DNA of 64,000 nucleotides from Candidatus Formimonas warabiya (GCF_002777255.1 NZ_CP017634.1:5406903-5470902); one strand, 5' to 3'; shown: positions 12,793-21,404, counted from the first letter of the stretch. Notes: a model not told the origin generated them from the sequence alone. Made by a program: numbers and translations.

Positions 12793-14039
12793 AAACTTTT
12801 CCCACCCTCTAGTTTGTCATCCAGGATTAATGATTTTGCCACCAGCGTGCTGATATGAACAACCTTGGTGCCAAGTTTGAAATATTTTCCTATGTCTGTG
12901 AGCTGGTCAAAGCAATTGTGACAGGGGACAATGATTTTAGCCGCTGCGGTTTTTTTGATCTGCTCGGCCTTGAGCCGGCCCTTTTCCATTCTGATCGCGC
13001 GCAGCCCCATTTCGGTACCCATGGAATTTGCGCCGCCGCCCCCGCCGCAGCAAAGATTGTATTCCCGGTTTGGATACATTTCCACCAGATCAATGCCCAA
13101 ATATTGAAGCACTTCCCGGGGTTCCTTAAGTAAACCCTCTTTTCTGCCGAAGTTGCACGGGTCATGATAGGTAAACTTTTCCGGAAACAAACCGGATGCG
13201 ACTTTAATTCTTCCTTCTTTCAAATAGCCTAAAATGATCTCAACAATACTTTTTACCGGATAGGACCGCTGAAACCAGGCTTTGCCGCCCCATGACTGAG
13301 AGCGCAGGGCATGACCGCATTCGGTGACCACCAGGGTTTTACAGCGCAGTCTTTTCATGGCCTGATCAATCATGCCCACAATTTTCCGGGCGTCCTCATC
13401 CCGGCCGCTAAACAGCCCCATGTTTGTAGCATCCCAGCCTTCGCTGCTCATGGTCCAATCGGCCTTGGCCGCATAAAAAATTTTAGCCACGTTTTGAATG
13501 TCCTGGGGATAGAATTTGGCTTCCCGGGAATTAATGACATAGAGAATATCGGCGCCTTTTTTGTCAAGGGGAATTTTCGCATGGGCGTCCTGAACTTCTT
13601 CCTGCAATTCCTCTTCCAGCCAGTTCAGCGTATCCAGATAATCTTCGGCCGATAAAGCCTGCTGATTGCCTGTTGCCATATGGATATCGGCAACCTCCTG
13701 GATATGCCCGGGAGCTTTTAAGCCGAAATGCCCCCGGACCGTGCGCACCACTCCGGCCAGATCCACCTTCATGGGACAAAACATGGTGCATCTGCCGCAC
13801 ATGGTGCATTTCCAGATGAAGGGATCATGGACCACCTCTTCTTTGAGGCCTAAAATAATTTTGCGCAGAAATTTTCTCGGGTCCATGTCCTGATGCACGT
13901 CACTGTAAGAGCAGCCGGCCGTACACATCCCGCAGGCAAGACAATGGGAAAAATCAGATTTTTGCCCTAAGCCGGCCAAAACGTCTGCGATCTGGTATTT
14001 AAATTCGGGGTCCAAGTTTTTCGCCTGAATAACTGCCAT
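12789..14039 (-). CDS. HdrC-HdrB fusion (HdrD/DsrK-like heterodisulfide reductase catalytic subunit)
   Basis: 416 residues. Two N-terminal [4Fe-4S] motifs (CLACGMCTAGC at 33-43, CTMCGRCTMFCP at 78-89) represent HdrC. The C-terminal half has CCG-domain cysteines: HDPCNFGR (about 290), YNLCCGGGGGANS (about 325) and VPCHNCFDQL (about 371). CCG domains hold the cubane cluster at which disulfides are reduced. Fusion of HdrC with HdrB is the HdrD / DsrK / GlpC arrangement. With two DsrC-family genes upstream, a protein disulfide rather than CoM-CoB is the likely substrate (inference). GGAGGTAAATC precedes the ATG. Confidence 0.88.
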
Positions 14040-14049
14040 GATTTACCTC

Positions 14050-14397
14050 CTAATCCTGCTCTGTGTGCCAGAAAGGAATACCCAGCACCTGACTGACAAT
14101 GCTGTTAATGACAAATAAGGTATGGGGCCAATCGGAAAAAAGGGCAAAAAAATCACCGGACGTACTATTTGTTTGTGCGCAGATTTCCCGGACAGAAGGG
14201 GACCGTTGGCGTTCCAGGTAATATTGGCGCAGGAACGCCATGATCTCACGATGCCTGGGTGTTATAGGATCAATTCCTTCTTTTGTCAAAATGCATTCAG
14301 TCATTTCCTGCCATATTTTTTCATCTTCCACACATATAGCACCTAAATAAAGATAATGACGTCTGATCTGGGAACCTAAAATATTAAACCTGCTCAT
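14050..14397 (-). CDS. DsrC/TusE-family protein lacking the C-terminal cysteine
   Basis: 115 residues. The middle, ITPRHREIMAFLRQYYLER followed by SPSVREIC and FFALFSDWPHTLF, aligns by eye with the DsrC fold (D-x-HW-x-V-x-x-LR-x-YY, then P-x-x-R). The C-terminal arm ends LGIPFWHTEQD and has neither of the redox cysteines of DsrC; the protein has only Cys22 and a Cys in VREICAQ. It lies 11 bases from hdrCB and 15 bases from a second DsrC-like gene. It may be a non-redox scaffold or regulator, or a divergent paralogue. Family membership is moderately sure, function unknown. Confidence 0.6.
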   Translation of the reverse strand: MSRFNILGSQIRRHYLYLGAICVEDEKIWQEMTECILTKEGIDPITPRHREIMAFLRQYYLERQRSPSVREICAQTNSTSGDFFALFSDWPHTLFVINSIVSQVLGIPFWHTEQD

Positions 14398-14412
14398 GAT
14401 CCACCGCCTTTC

Positions 14413-14694
14413 CTAAATACAACCTTTTAATGGGGGCAAGCCGGCGATCACCCAGGCACTGCGGATACCGCCCTCGGGAAAAAGACGGTAAATTCTCAGG
14501 CTGTTAAAGCCGGTAAAAATGCAGATTTTGTGCATAGACGGAGGTTGTTGAAAATCTTTGTAATAATCGCGAAGGTAGGAAATAACAAGCCAGTGGTCAG
14601 CGTCCAAGTTCTTGATCCCATGCGTGCGGGCAATGGTTTTTGCACTTTCCTCATTCCAACGGGCTTCCCTGCGTTTTCGGGAACTTTCCGTCAT
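14413..14694 (-). CDS. DsrC/TusE-family sulfur carrier-like protein with a single penultimate cysteine
   Basis: 93 residues with clear DsrC features: DADHWLVISYLRDYY (about 51-65), then RIYRLFPEGG and the C-terminal arm IAGLPPLKGCI with cysteine next to last. The second cysteine that DsrC uses to form its internal disulfide is replaced by Trp (SAWVIAG), so by cysteine content it resembles TusE or monocysteine DsrC homologues. DsrC is a partner of DsrK/HdrD-type CCG proteins, one of which is encoded two genes downstream. It is the first gene after the sigma-54 promoter and has a GGGAGG ribosome site. Confidence 0.82.
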   Translation of the reverse strand: MTESSRKRREARWNEESAKTIARTHGIKNLDADHWLVISYLRDYYKDFQQPPSMHKICIFTGFNSLRIYRLFPEGGIRSAWVIAGLPPLKGCI

Positions 14695-14728
14695 GATCCA
14701 ACCCTCCCTTCCATTGACTTATTTATAA

Positions 14729-14744
14729 AGCAAGTTCTGTGCCA
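14729..14744 (-). promoter_or_regulatory. Sigma-54 (-24/-12) promoter of the dsrC-like / hdr / flx operon
   Basis: On the minus strand the sequence reads TGGCAC-AGAAC-TTGCT, an exact match to the RpoN consensus TGGCAC-N5-TTGCW. It lies about 35 bases upstream of the DsrC-like start at 14694, placing the transcript start near 14717. The adjacent same-strand regulator at 14841-16160, or the one at 3892, is the probable activator. Confidence 0.85.
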
Positions 14745-14751
14745 ATAAAAA

Positions 14752-14777
14752 AACCGGAGACAGATAGGTCTCCGGTT
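14752..14777 (-). terminator. Rho-independent terminator of the sigma-54 activator gene
   Basis: AACCGGAGAC and GTCTCCGGTT form a perfect 10-bp stem with a 6-nt loop. On the minus strand it is followed by a T-run (AAAAAAA at 14746-14752 on plus). It insulates the activator at 14841 from the sigma-54 promoter just downstream. Confidence 0.85.
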
Positions 14778-14840
14778 GAGAAAAAAGATCTCATTGAGTA
14801 ATTTTTACCCCTAAGGGTATAATTTTTACCCAGTGTGCCG

Positions 14841-16160
14841 TTAGAGATAATATTTTTTAATTTTGTTATAAAGAGTTTTACGTGAGATACCCAGTAATTC
14901 AGCTGCTTTATCCCTGTTTCCCCCGCAGGATTTTAAGATCGTTTCGATATGTTGTTTTTCCATATCCACCAATTGGGTAGCTTTATCCGGCAATTTGCGC
15001 TCGCCGACCATATTGGGGGGCAGGTCTTTTAACAGAATATATTCGGATTTACTCTTGATAAAAGCATACTCCATGGCATTTTCCAGTTCCCGTATGTTTC
15101 CGGGATAATCGTACTGCAACAGAAAGTCTAAGGCTTCCTGGGAAACTCCTTTTTTTGCCTTTTGAAAAAAGGCGTTATACTTTTGAATAAAATAAACTAA
15201 TAAAAGAGAAATATCATTCCTTTTTTGGCGCAGGGGAGGTATTTTGATGGGAAAGACATTTAAGCGGTAAAAAAGGTCCATACGGAAATTGCCTTTTCGG
15301 ATTTCCTCTACCAGGTCCTTGTTGGTGGCGGCAATAATCCGGGCATCGGTTTTCATGGTTTTATTTCCCCCCACTCTTTCGAATTCCCCTTCCTGTAGAA
15401 CTCTTAAGAGTTTAGCCTGGATATTTACGGATATTTCGCCAATTTCATCAAGAAAAATTGTCCCTTGATCCGCCAGCTCAAATTTACCCTGATGCGTGGC
15501 CGAAGCACCGGTGAAAGCTCCTTTTTCATGGCCGAACAGCTCAGACTCGACCAGTGTCGAGGTTAAGGTGGCAGAGTTTACTTTGATGAAGGGTTTATAG
15601 CGTCGATCGCTTAAAAAATGAATGGCCTTGGCCACTAACTCTTTGCCCGTACCGCTTTCGCCGCAGATCAGCACACTGGACCGGTAAGGAGCTACGGCTT
15701 CAATCATTTCATAGATTTCCTGCATTTTCGGGTCTTTGCCGATAATGTTTTGAAAATTGTAGCGGTCATAATTTTTTTCCACCTGGTGGAGTTTTCTTTG
15801 ATCTGATAAAATTTCTAAGCCGCCGATAATATTGCCCTTGGTATCAAATAAAGGCATCACCGAGATTTCAACAGGAATCAAGCCGCCATTTTTATCCACA
15901 ATGACCACATCTGTTGAGTACCCCTTCTCCCCATGCTGTACCGCTTTCTGCATTAAGCAATTTCCCCCGCAACAATGAGAGCTTTTAAATAAGGCAAAAC
16001 ATTTTTTCCCGAGAGCTTCTTGTTTCGTATAACCTGTAATATTGGCAGCCCCATTATTAAAGGTAGTGATATTTAAGGCACAGTCTACCGTAAAAACACC
16101 CTCTGAAATACTATTAACCACAAATTCAAAGTCAATACTTCCTTGGGTCATTTGTTTCAC
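14841..16160 (-). CDS. PAS-containing sigma-54-dependent transcriptional activator
   Basis: 439 residues: PAS domain (about 10-125), AAA+ domain (GESGTGKE Walker A, canonical GAFTGA loop, FLDEIGE Walker B) and a Fis-type helix-turn-helix at the C-terminus (AAELLGISRKTLYNKIKKY). The PAS domain carries cysteines C54, C63, C64 and C68, spaced much as in the regulator at 3892, suggesting a shared kind of signal (metal, Fe-S or redox). It lies between two sigma-54 promoters (14729 on minus, 16476 on plus) and is the natural candidate to drive both. GGGGTGAAACAA precedes the ATG. Confidence 0.92.
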   Translation of the reverse strand: MKQMTQGSIDFEFVVNSISEGVFTVDCALNITTFNNGAANITGYTKQEALGKKCFALFKSSHCCGGNCLMQKAVQHGEKGYSTDVVIVDKNGGLIPVEISVMPLFDTKGNIIGGLEILSDQRKLHQVEKNYDRYNFQNIIGKDPKMQEIYEMIEAVAPYRSSVLICGESGTGKELVAKAIHFLSDRRYKPFIKVNSATLTSTLVESELFGHEKGAFTGASATHQGKFELADQGTIFLDEIGEISVNIQAKLLRVLQEGEFERVGGNKTMKTDARIIAATNKDLVEEIRKGNFRMDLFYRLNVFPIKIPPLRQKRNDISLLLVYFIQKYNAFFQKAKKGVSQEALDFLLQYDYPGNIRELENAMEYAFIKSKSEYILLKDLPPNMVGERKLPDKATQLVDMEKQHIETILKSCGGNRDKAAELLGISRKTLYNKIKKYYL

Positions 16161-16320
16161 CCCTTTAATAAAATGAGTTAAATATTTGAACGATGGATCT
16201 GAATGAATTCTTGTATACGCATATTATAGAAATAAAGTTAGAACATCACAACTGAAAATGTTTTCAAGAAGAACTAAATTTGGAACCATTTAAATATGAG
16301 AGCAGCATAAAAAATGAATT

Positions 16321-16368
16321 GGGTTCATTTCTGCCCTACACTTAATCAAAAGGGTCAAAAATGAACCC
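16321..16368. promoter_or_regulatory. GGGTTCATTT inverted repeat upstream of a sigma-54 promoter
   Basis: GGGTTCATTT (16321-16330) and AAATGAACCC (16359-16368) are perfect inverted repeats followed by a T-run. They lie about 110-155 bases upstream of the -24 element, the normal distance for an activator-binding site. The same TGGGTTCA/TGAACCCA halves recur at 16945-16964. They could instead be a long-loop terminator. The rest of the 369-bp gap 16161-16529 holds only the promoter below and AT-rich sequence. Confidence 0.45.
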
Positions 16369-16475
16369 GTTTTTTTTATTTATCATTTCTTTTTGTATGA
16401 TTAAGACATTAAGCAGTGATGCCAATCCCTTGATATCAAAGGAAAAGATTATAAAAATCGTTTTTTTTAACTGCT

Positions 16476-16491
16476 TGGCACAACTATTGCA
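16476..16491 (+). promoter_or_regulatory. Sigma-54 (-24/-12) promoter of the molybdenum hydroxylase operon
   Basis: TGGCAC-AACTA-TTGCA matches the RpoN consensus at every conserved base. It lies 63 bases upstream of the first gene of the 16.5-26.2 kb rightward cluster and diverges from the activator gene at 14841-16160. Confidence 0.87.
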
Positions 16492-16538
16492 TATGAAATA
16501 AAAATGAAAGCGATCAATTATCGAAAGGAATGATTCCC

Positions 16539-16940
16539 TTGCCCAAAATTTCTCAAGAAATTAAAAACACCATGGCGAAGACCAAAATTATACCTGTAGC
16601 TACAGCGAGTAAAGATGGCATGCCAAACGTAATTCCTTTTGCCTTTGTCAAATGCTATGATGACGAGACATTGGTGCTGGCGGATAATTTTATGCAAAAA
16701 AGTATGAAAAACTTAGAGGAAAATCCTTTTGTATCTATTTGTGTCTGGGATACAGAGGGTAATCAATCATTTCAGATCAAAGGAAAAGCTGCTGTGGAAA
16801 CAGAAGGAAAGGTTTTTAATGAAACGGTAGCCTGGGTAAAAGAAGCGATGCCCCAGCTGTCCCCTAAATCCGCCATACTTGTAAAAATCAGCAATATTTA
16901 TATTTGCCAGCCTGGACCTGATTTAGGCAAGGAATTATAA
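16539..16940 (+). CDS. Pyridoxamine 5'-phosphate oxidase-family flavin split-barrel protein
   Basis: About 133 residues. The core PVATASKDGMPNVIPFAF, then VLADNFMQKSMKNLEENP and VSICVWD, is the FMN-binding split barrel of PNPOx-like proteins. TTG at 16539 is preferred as start, because AAAGGA (16524-16529) is 9 bases upstream; ATG 16530 abuts that site. It is the first gene after the sigma-54 promoter and is followed by a hairpin that may partly terminate. Substrate unknown; such proteins bind flavin, F420 or haem. Confidence 0.78.
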   Translation: MPKISQEIKNTMAKTKIIPVATASKDGMPNVIPFAFVKCYDDETLVLADNFMQKSMKNLEENPFVSICVWDTEGNQSFQIKGKAAVETEGKVFNETVAWVKEAMPQLSPKSAILVKISNIYICQPGPDLGKEL

Positions 16941-16941
16941 C

Positions 16942-16968
16942 AAAATGGGTTCAGAATGAACCCATTTT
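16942..16968 (+). terminator. 12-bp stem-loop after the split-barrel gene
   Basis: AAAATGGGTTCA (16942-16953) and TGAACCCATTTT (16957-16968) pair perfectly around GAA, with a short T-run. It could be a (partial) terminator separating the first gene from the hydroxylase genes. It also contains the TGGGTTCA/TGAACCCA halves found at 16321-16368. Confidence 0.65.
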
Positions 16969-17015
16969 TGCCTGTTGCTTTTTGTTGTAAGTATTTGAGT
17001 CAGGGAGTGATAAGT

Positions 17016-17873
17016 TTGAAAAACTTTAGCTACATCAATGCAGGAACAACAAGGGAAGCCTTGGAACTGCTGCAATCGGAGAGAGAAAGGGCATGCCTGA
17101 TTGCAGGGGGTACCAACGTCCTGCCTTTAATCAGAAGTGAAAAAATCGATCATAAAACCCTGATTAATATCAGAAATTTAAAAGAGCTTTGTTATATTAC
17201 AGAAACAAAGGGAAAGGTTTTGATTGGTTCATTAACTACGATTGCCGATATAGAGAGATCGGAAACCTTGCGGAAATATGCACCTGCCTTAACGGAAGCC
17301 GCCCGGCATTTTGCTGACCCCACCACCCGCAACAGCGCCACCATCGGAGGAAATCTTGCCAACGCTTCTCCTGCCGCGGATACGGCGCCTCCTTTACTGG
17401 CTTTGCATGCTGTTGTAGTTGTGGACAGCGCGGAAAAAGGAGAAAGGGAAATCCCTATTGGGGAATTTTTTCTGGGTGTGAATAAGACAGGACTGGAATC
17501 TAACGAATTAATGACAAGGATCGAAATTCCCCAAAATGGGGCCAACAGTTCCAGCTGGTTTATTAAGCTGGGCTTAAGAAATGCTATGGCTATTTCTGTG
17601 GTCAGTGCGGCTGCCTGCATAGAAATTGCATCCGGGAAGATAAAAGAGGCCGGCATTGCTCTGGGTTCAGTAGCTCCTACTCCTGTGCGGGCGAAAACTG
17701 TGGAAAGCAGATTGATGGGAAAAGAACTTTCCGCAGAAGTTATTGAGGAAGCCGCTCAAGCTGTAGTGCAGGATATTTCGCCCATTGACGACGTGCGCGC
17801 CGTCAAGGAATACCGTCAAATTGTGGCAGCTGTGATGGTAAAAAGGGTGCTGAAAAAAATCGTCAATATTTAA
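17016..17873 (+). CDS. Molybdenum hydroxylase FAD-binding subunit (XdhB/CoxM-like)
   Basis: About 285 residues of the FAD_binding_5 / CO dehydrogenase flavoprotein family: the pyrophosphate loop AGGTNVLPLI, TIGGNLANASPAADTAPPLLAL and the C-terminal RIVAAVMVKRVL region are all present. It transfers electrons from the [2Fe-2S] subunit to an acceptor. TTG at 17016 is the likely start: it follows AGGGAG by 8 bases and begins at KNFSY, as family members do. The frame is open back to ATG 16956, but that lies in the hairpin. Its stop codon forms the edge of repeat copy A. Confidence 0.88.
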   Translation: MKNFSYINAGTTREALELLQSERERACLIAGGTNVLPLIRSEKIDHKTLINIRNLKELCYITETKGKVLIGSLTTIADIERSETLRKYAPALTEAARHFADPTTRNSATIGGNLANASPAADTAPPLLALHAVVVVDSAEKGEREIPIGEFFLGVNKTGLESNELMTRIEIPQNGANSSSWFIKLGLRNAMAISVVSAAACIEIASGKIKEAGIALGSVAPTPVRAKTVESRLMGKELSAEVIEEAAQAVVQDISPIDDVRAVKEYRQIVAAVMVKRVLKKIVNI

Positions 17874-18132
17874 CCTGACTAACTTGGCTTACTCTGTATT
17901 CGCAGTTCTAAGGTTTGGTAAAAAGCAACCAAACCAAGAACTTGCTTCAGTCTCCCGCCATCAGCGGTCAGGGGACACACTCATTGGGGACATTCCTCTG
18001 TAAGAGGTGTGTCCCCTGACCGCTAACGGAATGTCCCCAAATATGCGGGAGTCAAACGCCAACTAAGTCATGCATTAGCAGTTCTAAAACTTGCTAAGAA
18101 AACCACTTAGCAAGTTAAGAACTTGCGTCAAT
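17872..18132. repeat. Nested modular palindromic repeat, copy A
   Basis: It starts AACCTGACTAACTTGGC and contains a GCAGTTCTAA-[GGTTTGGT hairpin]-AAGAACTTGC cassette, a CTCCCGC..GCGGGAG stem filled with a GGTCAGGGGACACAC / GTGTGTCCCCTGACC hairpin, the closing GCCAACTAAGTCATGCAT, and a second GCAGTTCTAA-[AACTTGCTAAG hairpin]-AAGAACTTGC cassette. It separates two genes of one hydroxylase operon and fills the otherwise empty 17874-18168. It is closest to copy D at 59916. Confidence 0.85.
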
Positions 18133-18168
18133 AAGCATGTTTTGTCATGTGAGGGGAGGGGTCCTGAA

Positions 18169-18645
18169 ATGAATGAAGTGAGCATTACGGTTACTGTCAA
18201 TGGCACCAAAATAAAAGCAAATGTAACACCGGAGATGAGCCTGCTCAAATTTTTGCGCTCCCAGGGGTTTTGGGATGTCAAGTGTGGCTGCGAAATGGGC
18301 GACTGCGGCACCTGCACCGTGATTTTTAACGGCCGGTCCGTAAAGTCCTGTATTACTTTGGCCGCTCAAACCGACGGGGGTACCGTATGGACGGATAAAG
18401 GACTGGGTGTCTGCGATGAACTAACCAGGAAATTGCAAAAGGCCTTTGTGGAGCACGGGTCTATTCAATGCGGTTTTTGTACGCCGGGCATGATCATCGC
18501 CGGAAAGGCCTATATTGAGCAGGGAGGAAAACCTGACCGCAAGGAGATTAAAAAAGCGATTTCCGGCAACTTATGCCGCTGTACCGGATACAAAAAGATT
18601 GTGGACGCCATCTATGACGTGGCAAGCCATGAACAAGAGGCCTGA
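18169..18645 (+). CDS. Molybdenum hydroxylase [2Fe-2S] subunit (XdhC/CoxS-like)
   Basis: 158 residues with both ferredoxin motifs of the family: CGCEMGDCGTC with a distal Cys (plant-type cluster, about 39-61) and CGFCTPGM with CRCTGY (second cluster, about 101-138). It relays electrons from the Mo site to FAD. ATG 18169 is chosen because GAGGGGAGGGG lies just upstream and the protein then begins like its relatives; the open frame upstream runs into repeat copy A. Confidence 0.92.
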   Translation: MNEVSITVTVNGTKIKANVTPEMSLLKFLRSQGFWDVKCGCEMGDCGTCTVIFNGRSVKSCITLAAQTDGGTVWTDKGLGVCDELTRKLQKAFVEHGSIQCGFCTPGMIIAGKAYIEQGGKPDRKEIKKAISGNLCRCTGYKKIVDAIYDVASHEQEA

Positions 18646-18665
18646 TGATACTGGGAGGTGATAGA

Positions 18666-20960
18666 ATGAGTTGTTTCGAAACAGTGGGGACACCTGCTCC
18701 CCGGCATGATGCCTGGGCGAAGGCGGAAGGAGAGCAGTTATACTCGGATGATTTTGCCTTGCCGGGGATGTTATACGGGAAAGCTTTGCGCAGCAAATAT
18801 CCTGCTGCCGTCATTAGGTCTGTCGATACCGGCAAAGCAAAGGCGGTGCCGGGTGTTCACGCAGTGCTGACAGCGCAGGATGTTCCCCGTAACATTGACG
18901 TAACCAAATTTGGCCAGATGAAAGATGTGGGGGGCGGTTTTGAAGGATTATATAAGGTGCTGGCCGACGGGAAAGTTCGTTTTAAAGGGGAGGCGGTTGC
19001 TTTAGTTGCCGCCGAAACGGAAGAACTGGCCGAGGAAGCTTGCCGTCTCATTGAAGTGGACTATGAAGTGCAGCCCGGGGTATTTGACCCGGAAGAAGCC
19101 TTAAAGCCCGGGGCCTATCTGGTGAGCAGCGAAGATAACAGCAATCAAATTATGAAATGCCATATTGAGAAAGGGGATGTGGATCAGGCCTTTGCGGAAG
19201 CGGACCTGATTATTGAAAATGAATACCGCACATCCGCCGTCGACCATACTTATCTGGAAACAGAGGGCGGGGTGGCCTGGATCGACGAAAACGGCGTGAT
19301 TACCATGCGGGTGGGTACCCAGGTCTTGGAGCACTACCGGACGGTGGCTAAAATCATGGGTTTTCCCCATAACAAGGTGCGGAACATGAGCATCCCGATG
19401 GGAGGCGGCTTTGGAGGGAAAGAGGATATTACGGTGGAAGCCTTCCTGGCCCTGCTCACCTGGAAGACGAAGAGACCGGTCAAAATGGTTTGGAGCAGAG
19501 AAGAATCCATTGAGTCCCATTCCAAAAGACACCCGGAGATTTTGCGCTATAAGAGCGGTTTTACCAAAGCGGGCATCCTTCTCGCCCAGCAGGTGGATAT
19601 CGTTCTGGACGGGGGCGGTTATACCTATTTGACTCCCTGGGTGCAAATGTATTCCAACATCAATGCGCCGGGCTGCTACCGTGTTCCCCACATCAAAATC
19701 GACAGTGTATCGGCGCTGACCAACAATACCTTTACCAGCGCCAACCGGGGCTTCGGGGCCAATCAGGTCAATTTTGCCACGGAGCTGCAAATGGATGAAG
19801 CGGCGGCCCGGCTGGGCATCTCTCCTTTAGAAATCAGGCGGAAAAACTGTTTGAAAAACGGGGATGAGCTTTGTACCGGTTTCATTCCCCAAGGGCATAT
19901 TGCATTAGAGGAAATTGCCCAAAAAGCCTGGAAGGTTTTGGAAGATGCCGGACCTAAGCCGGATGATATGGACGGCAGGAAAATTGGCCGGGGCCTAGCC
20001 ATCGGTATGATGAGCTATGGAAGATTGTGTTTCCTGCATGATTCTTCCCGGGTCGGCCTGCGCATAGAGCTGGACGGAAGTGTCACCCTGCGGGCGGGAG
20101 TGCCTGATTTGGGCGGCGGCCAGGCATCGGTCCTGTGCCAGATTGTGGCGGAAGAATTAGGATTGCCGATGGATAAAATTCATCCCTATATTATGGATAC
20201 CCACTTAACGCCCCTTTGCGGCACCACCACAGCTACAAGGCAGCTCTATATGTCGGGAAATGCCGCACTGGTGACCGTCCACGTGCTGAAGGAGAGAATT
20301 CTCAAAAAAGCAGGCGAGCTGTTAAAGGTGCAGCCGGAAGAAGTGCAGCTGATTCATGAAAGGGCCTGCCTGATCAATGATCCCTCCCGGGGTCTTCCTT
20401 TTGGGGGAGTGGTTGCTGCCCTGTCCAATGAGGGTATCTCCCTGTTCCATGAGGGGCAGTTTAACGCTCCTTTTAGTGAAGTGCCCAATCTGATGGACAT
20501 CAAAGGACGTATTCTTCCCGACATGACCTATACGGCGCACGGGGCAGAAGTGGCGGTAGATGAAGAAACCGGCCGGTTTGAGGTCCTGAGAATTGTCGCC
20601 TGTGCCGATGTGGGTAAAGCAATCAATCGGCACAGCTGTGAAGGACAGATGGAAGGGGGGGCTATTTATAACATGGGCTATGTGACTGAGAACATGATTC
20701 AGGAGAAGGGCTATACCAGGTCCCATTCCCTAAGCGAATATTTGATCCCCACTGCCGCCGATACGCCGGAAATTGAAACCATCATGGTGGAATCCGGCGG
20801 GGGATTGGGACCTTATGGCGCGAAAGGAATTGGAGAGCCAGCAGACAATTCCATTGCTCCGGCCATTGTCAATGCGATTTATGATGCTGTGGGCGTGAGA
20901 GTGAAAAGCCTGCCGGTTACTCCGGAGATACTATTGTTTGCGATCAAAAATAAGGCTTAG
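18666..20960 (+). CDS. Molybdenum hydroxylase large subunit (xanthine/aldehyde dehydrogenase MoCo-binding)
   Basis: About 764 residues of the xanthine dehydrogenase / aldehyde oxidoreductase large-subunit family. Visible MoCo-binding segments are GGGFGGKEDITVEAF, NRGFGANQVNFATE, PDLGGGQASVLCQIVAEELG and a C-terminal GIGEPADNS holding the catalytic Glu. ATG 18666 follows GGGAGGTGATAG, a good ribosome site, and is preferred over ATG 18645. Substrate cannot be told from sequence: purines, aldehydes and N-heterocycles are all possible. The downstream NifX/MinD genes may serve metal or cofactor handling. Confidence 0.92.
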   Translation: MSCFETVGTPAPRHDAWAKAEGEQLYSDDFALPGMLYGKALRSKYPAAVIRSVDTGKAKAVPGVHAVLTAQDVPRNIDVTKFGQMKDVGGGFEGLYKVLADGKVRFKGEAVALVAAETEELAEEACRLIEVDYEVQPGVFDPEEALKPGAYLVSSEDNSNQIMKCHIEKGDVDQAFAEADLIIENEYRTSAVDHTYLETEGGVAWIDENGVITMRVGTQVLEHYRTVAKIMGFPHNKVRNMSIPMGGGFGGKEDITVEAFLALLTWKTKRPVKMVWSREESIESHSKRHPEILRYKSGFTKAGILLAQQVDIVLDGGGYTYLTPWVQMYSNINAPGCYRVPHIKIDSVSALTNNTFTSANRGFGANQVNFATELQMDEAAARLGISPLEIRRKNCLKNGDELCTGFIPQGHIALEEIAQKAWKVLEDAGPKPDDMDGRKIGRGLAIGMMSYGRLCFLHDSSRVGLRIELDGSVTLRAGVPDLGGGQASVLCQIVAEELGLPMDKIHPYIMDTHLTPLCGTTTATRQLYMSGNAALVTVHVLKERILKKAGELLKVQPEEVQLIHERACLINDPSRGLPFGGVVAALSNEGISLFHEGQFNAPFSEVPNLMDIKGRILPDMTYTAHGAEVAVDEETGRFEVLRIVACADVGKAINRHSCEGQMEGGAIYNMGYVTENMIQEKGYTRSHSLSEYLIPTAADTPEIETIMVESGGGLGPYGAKGIGEPADNSIAPAIVNAIYDAVGVRVKSLPVTPEILLFAIKNKA

Positions 20961-21038
20961 CTGGTCGCTTTTTAGTTCGTGCCTTTCCAGAGTGTGCCTA
21001 TCACCTTGGGAAACCATTCTGATCAGGAGGTTAGCCTG

Positions 21039-21377
21039 ATGACACTGGCTATTGCCGTTTTCGATGACAGAGTCTCCGTCACCCTTGATAATTGCACCCA
21101 ATTACTTTTGGTTGCATTCAAGGACAATCTGGTCTGTCATACGCGCCCCATCCCTATCAATGGGGATTTCCCCCTGGAATTGGTGAGAAGGCTGAAAGAG
21201 GAGGCTGTTGAAACGCTGGTCTGCGGAGCGGTGAGCAATTCGCTGCGGCAATTGATTGAGACCAGCGGCATCAAAATTGTCCCCTGGATTAGTGGATCTG
21301 TTGAGCAGGTTTTGCAGGCTTTTCGCACGGATACGCTGGAAAATCTCTTAATGCCGGGATGCTGTCGGAGGTGGTAG
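21039..21377 (+). CDS. NifX/NifB-family (dinitrogenase cofactor-binding fold) protein
   Basis: 112 residues: MTLAIAVFDDRVSVTLDNCTQLLLVAF, VETLVCGAVSNSLRQLIETSGIKIVPWISGSVEQVL. This is the NifX/NafY ribonuclease-H-like fold that binds Fe-S or Mo-Fe-S clusters in transit. ATG 21039 has AGGAGG 9 bases upstream. The C-terminus ends in GCCRRW. First of three NifX-type genes in the window. Confidence 0.7.
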   Translation: MTLAIAVFDDRVSVTLDNCTQLLLVAFKDNLVCHTRPIPINGDFPLELVRRLKEEAVETLVCGAVSNSLRQLIETSGIKIVPWISGSVEQVLQAFRTDTLENLLMPGCCRRW

Positions 21378-21404
21378 TGATTACTAAGAAAGAGGTGTTT
21401 TCTG

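Noticed and set aside
18091..18168. Upstream extension of the [2Fe-2S] subunit gene
   Set aside because: It begins at TTG inside repeat copy A; ATG 18169 has a strong ribosome site and the normal family start.
19101..19790. 229-codon minus-strand frame inside the molybdenum hydroxylase large subunit
   Set aside because: Antisense shadow; the sense frame contains all molybdenum-cofactor motifs.
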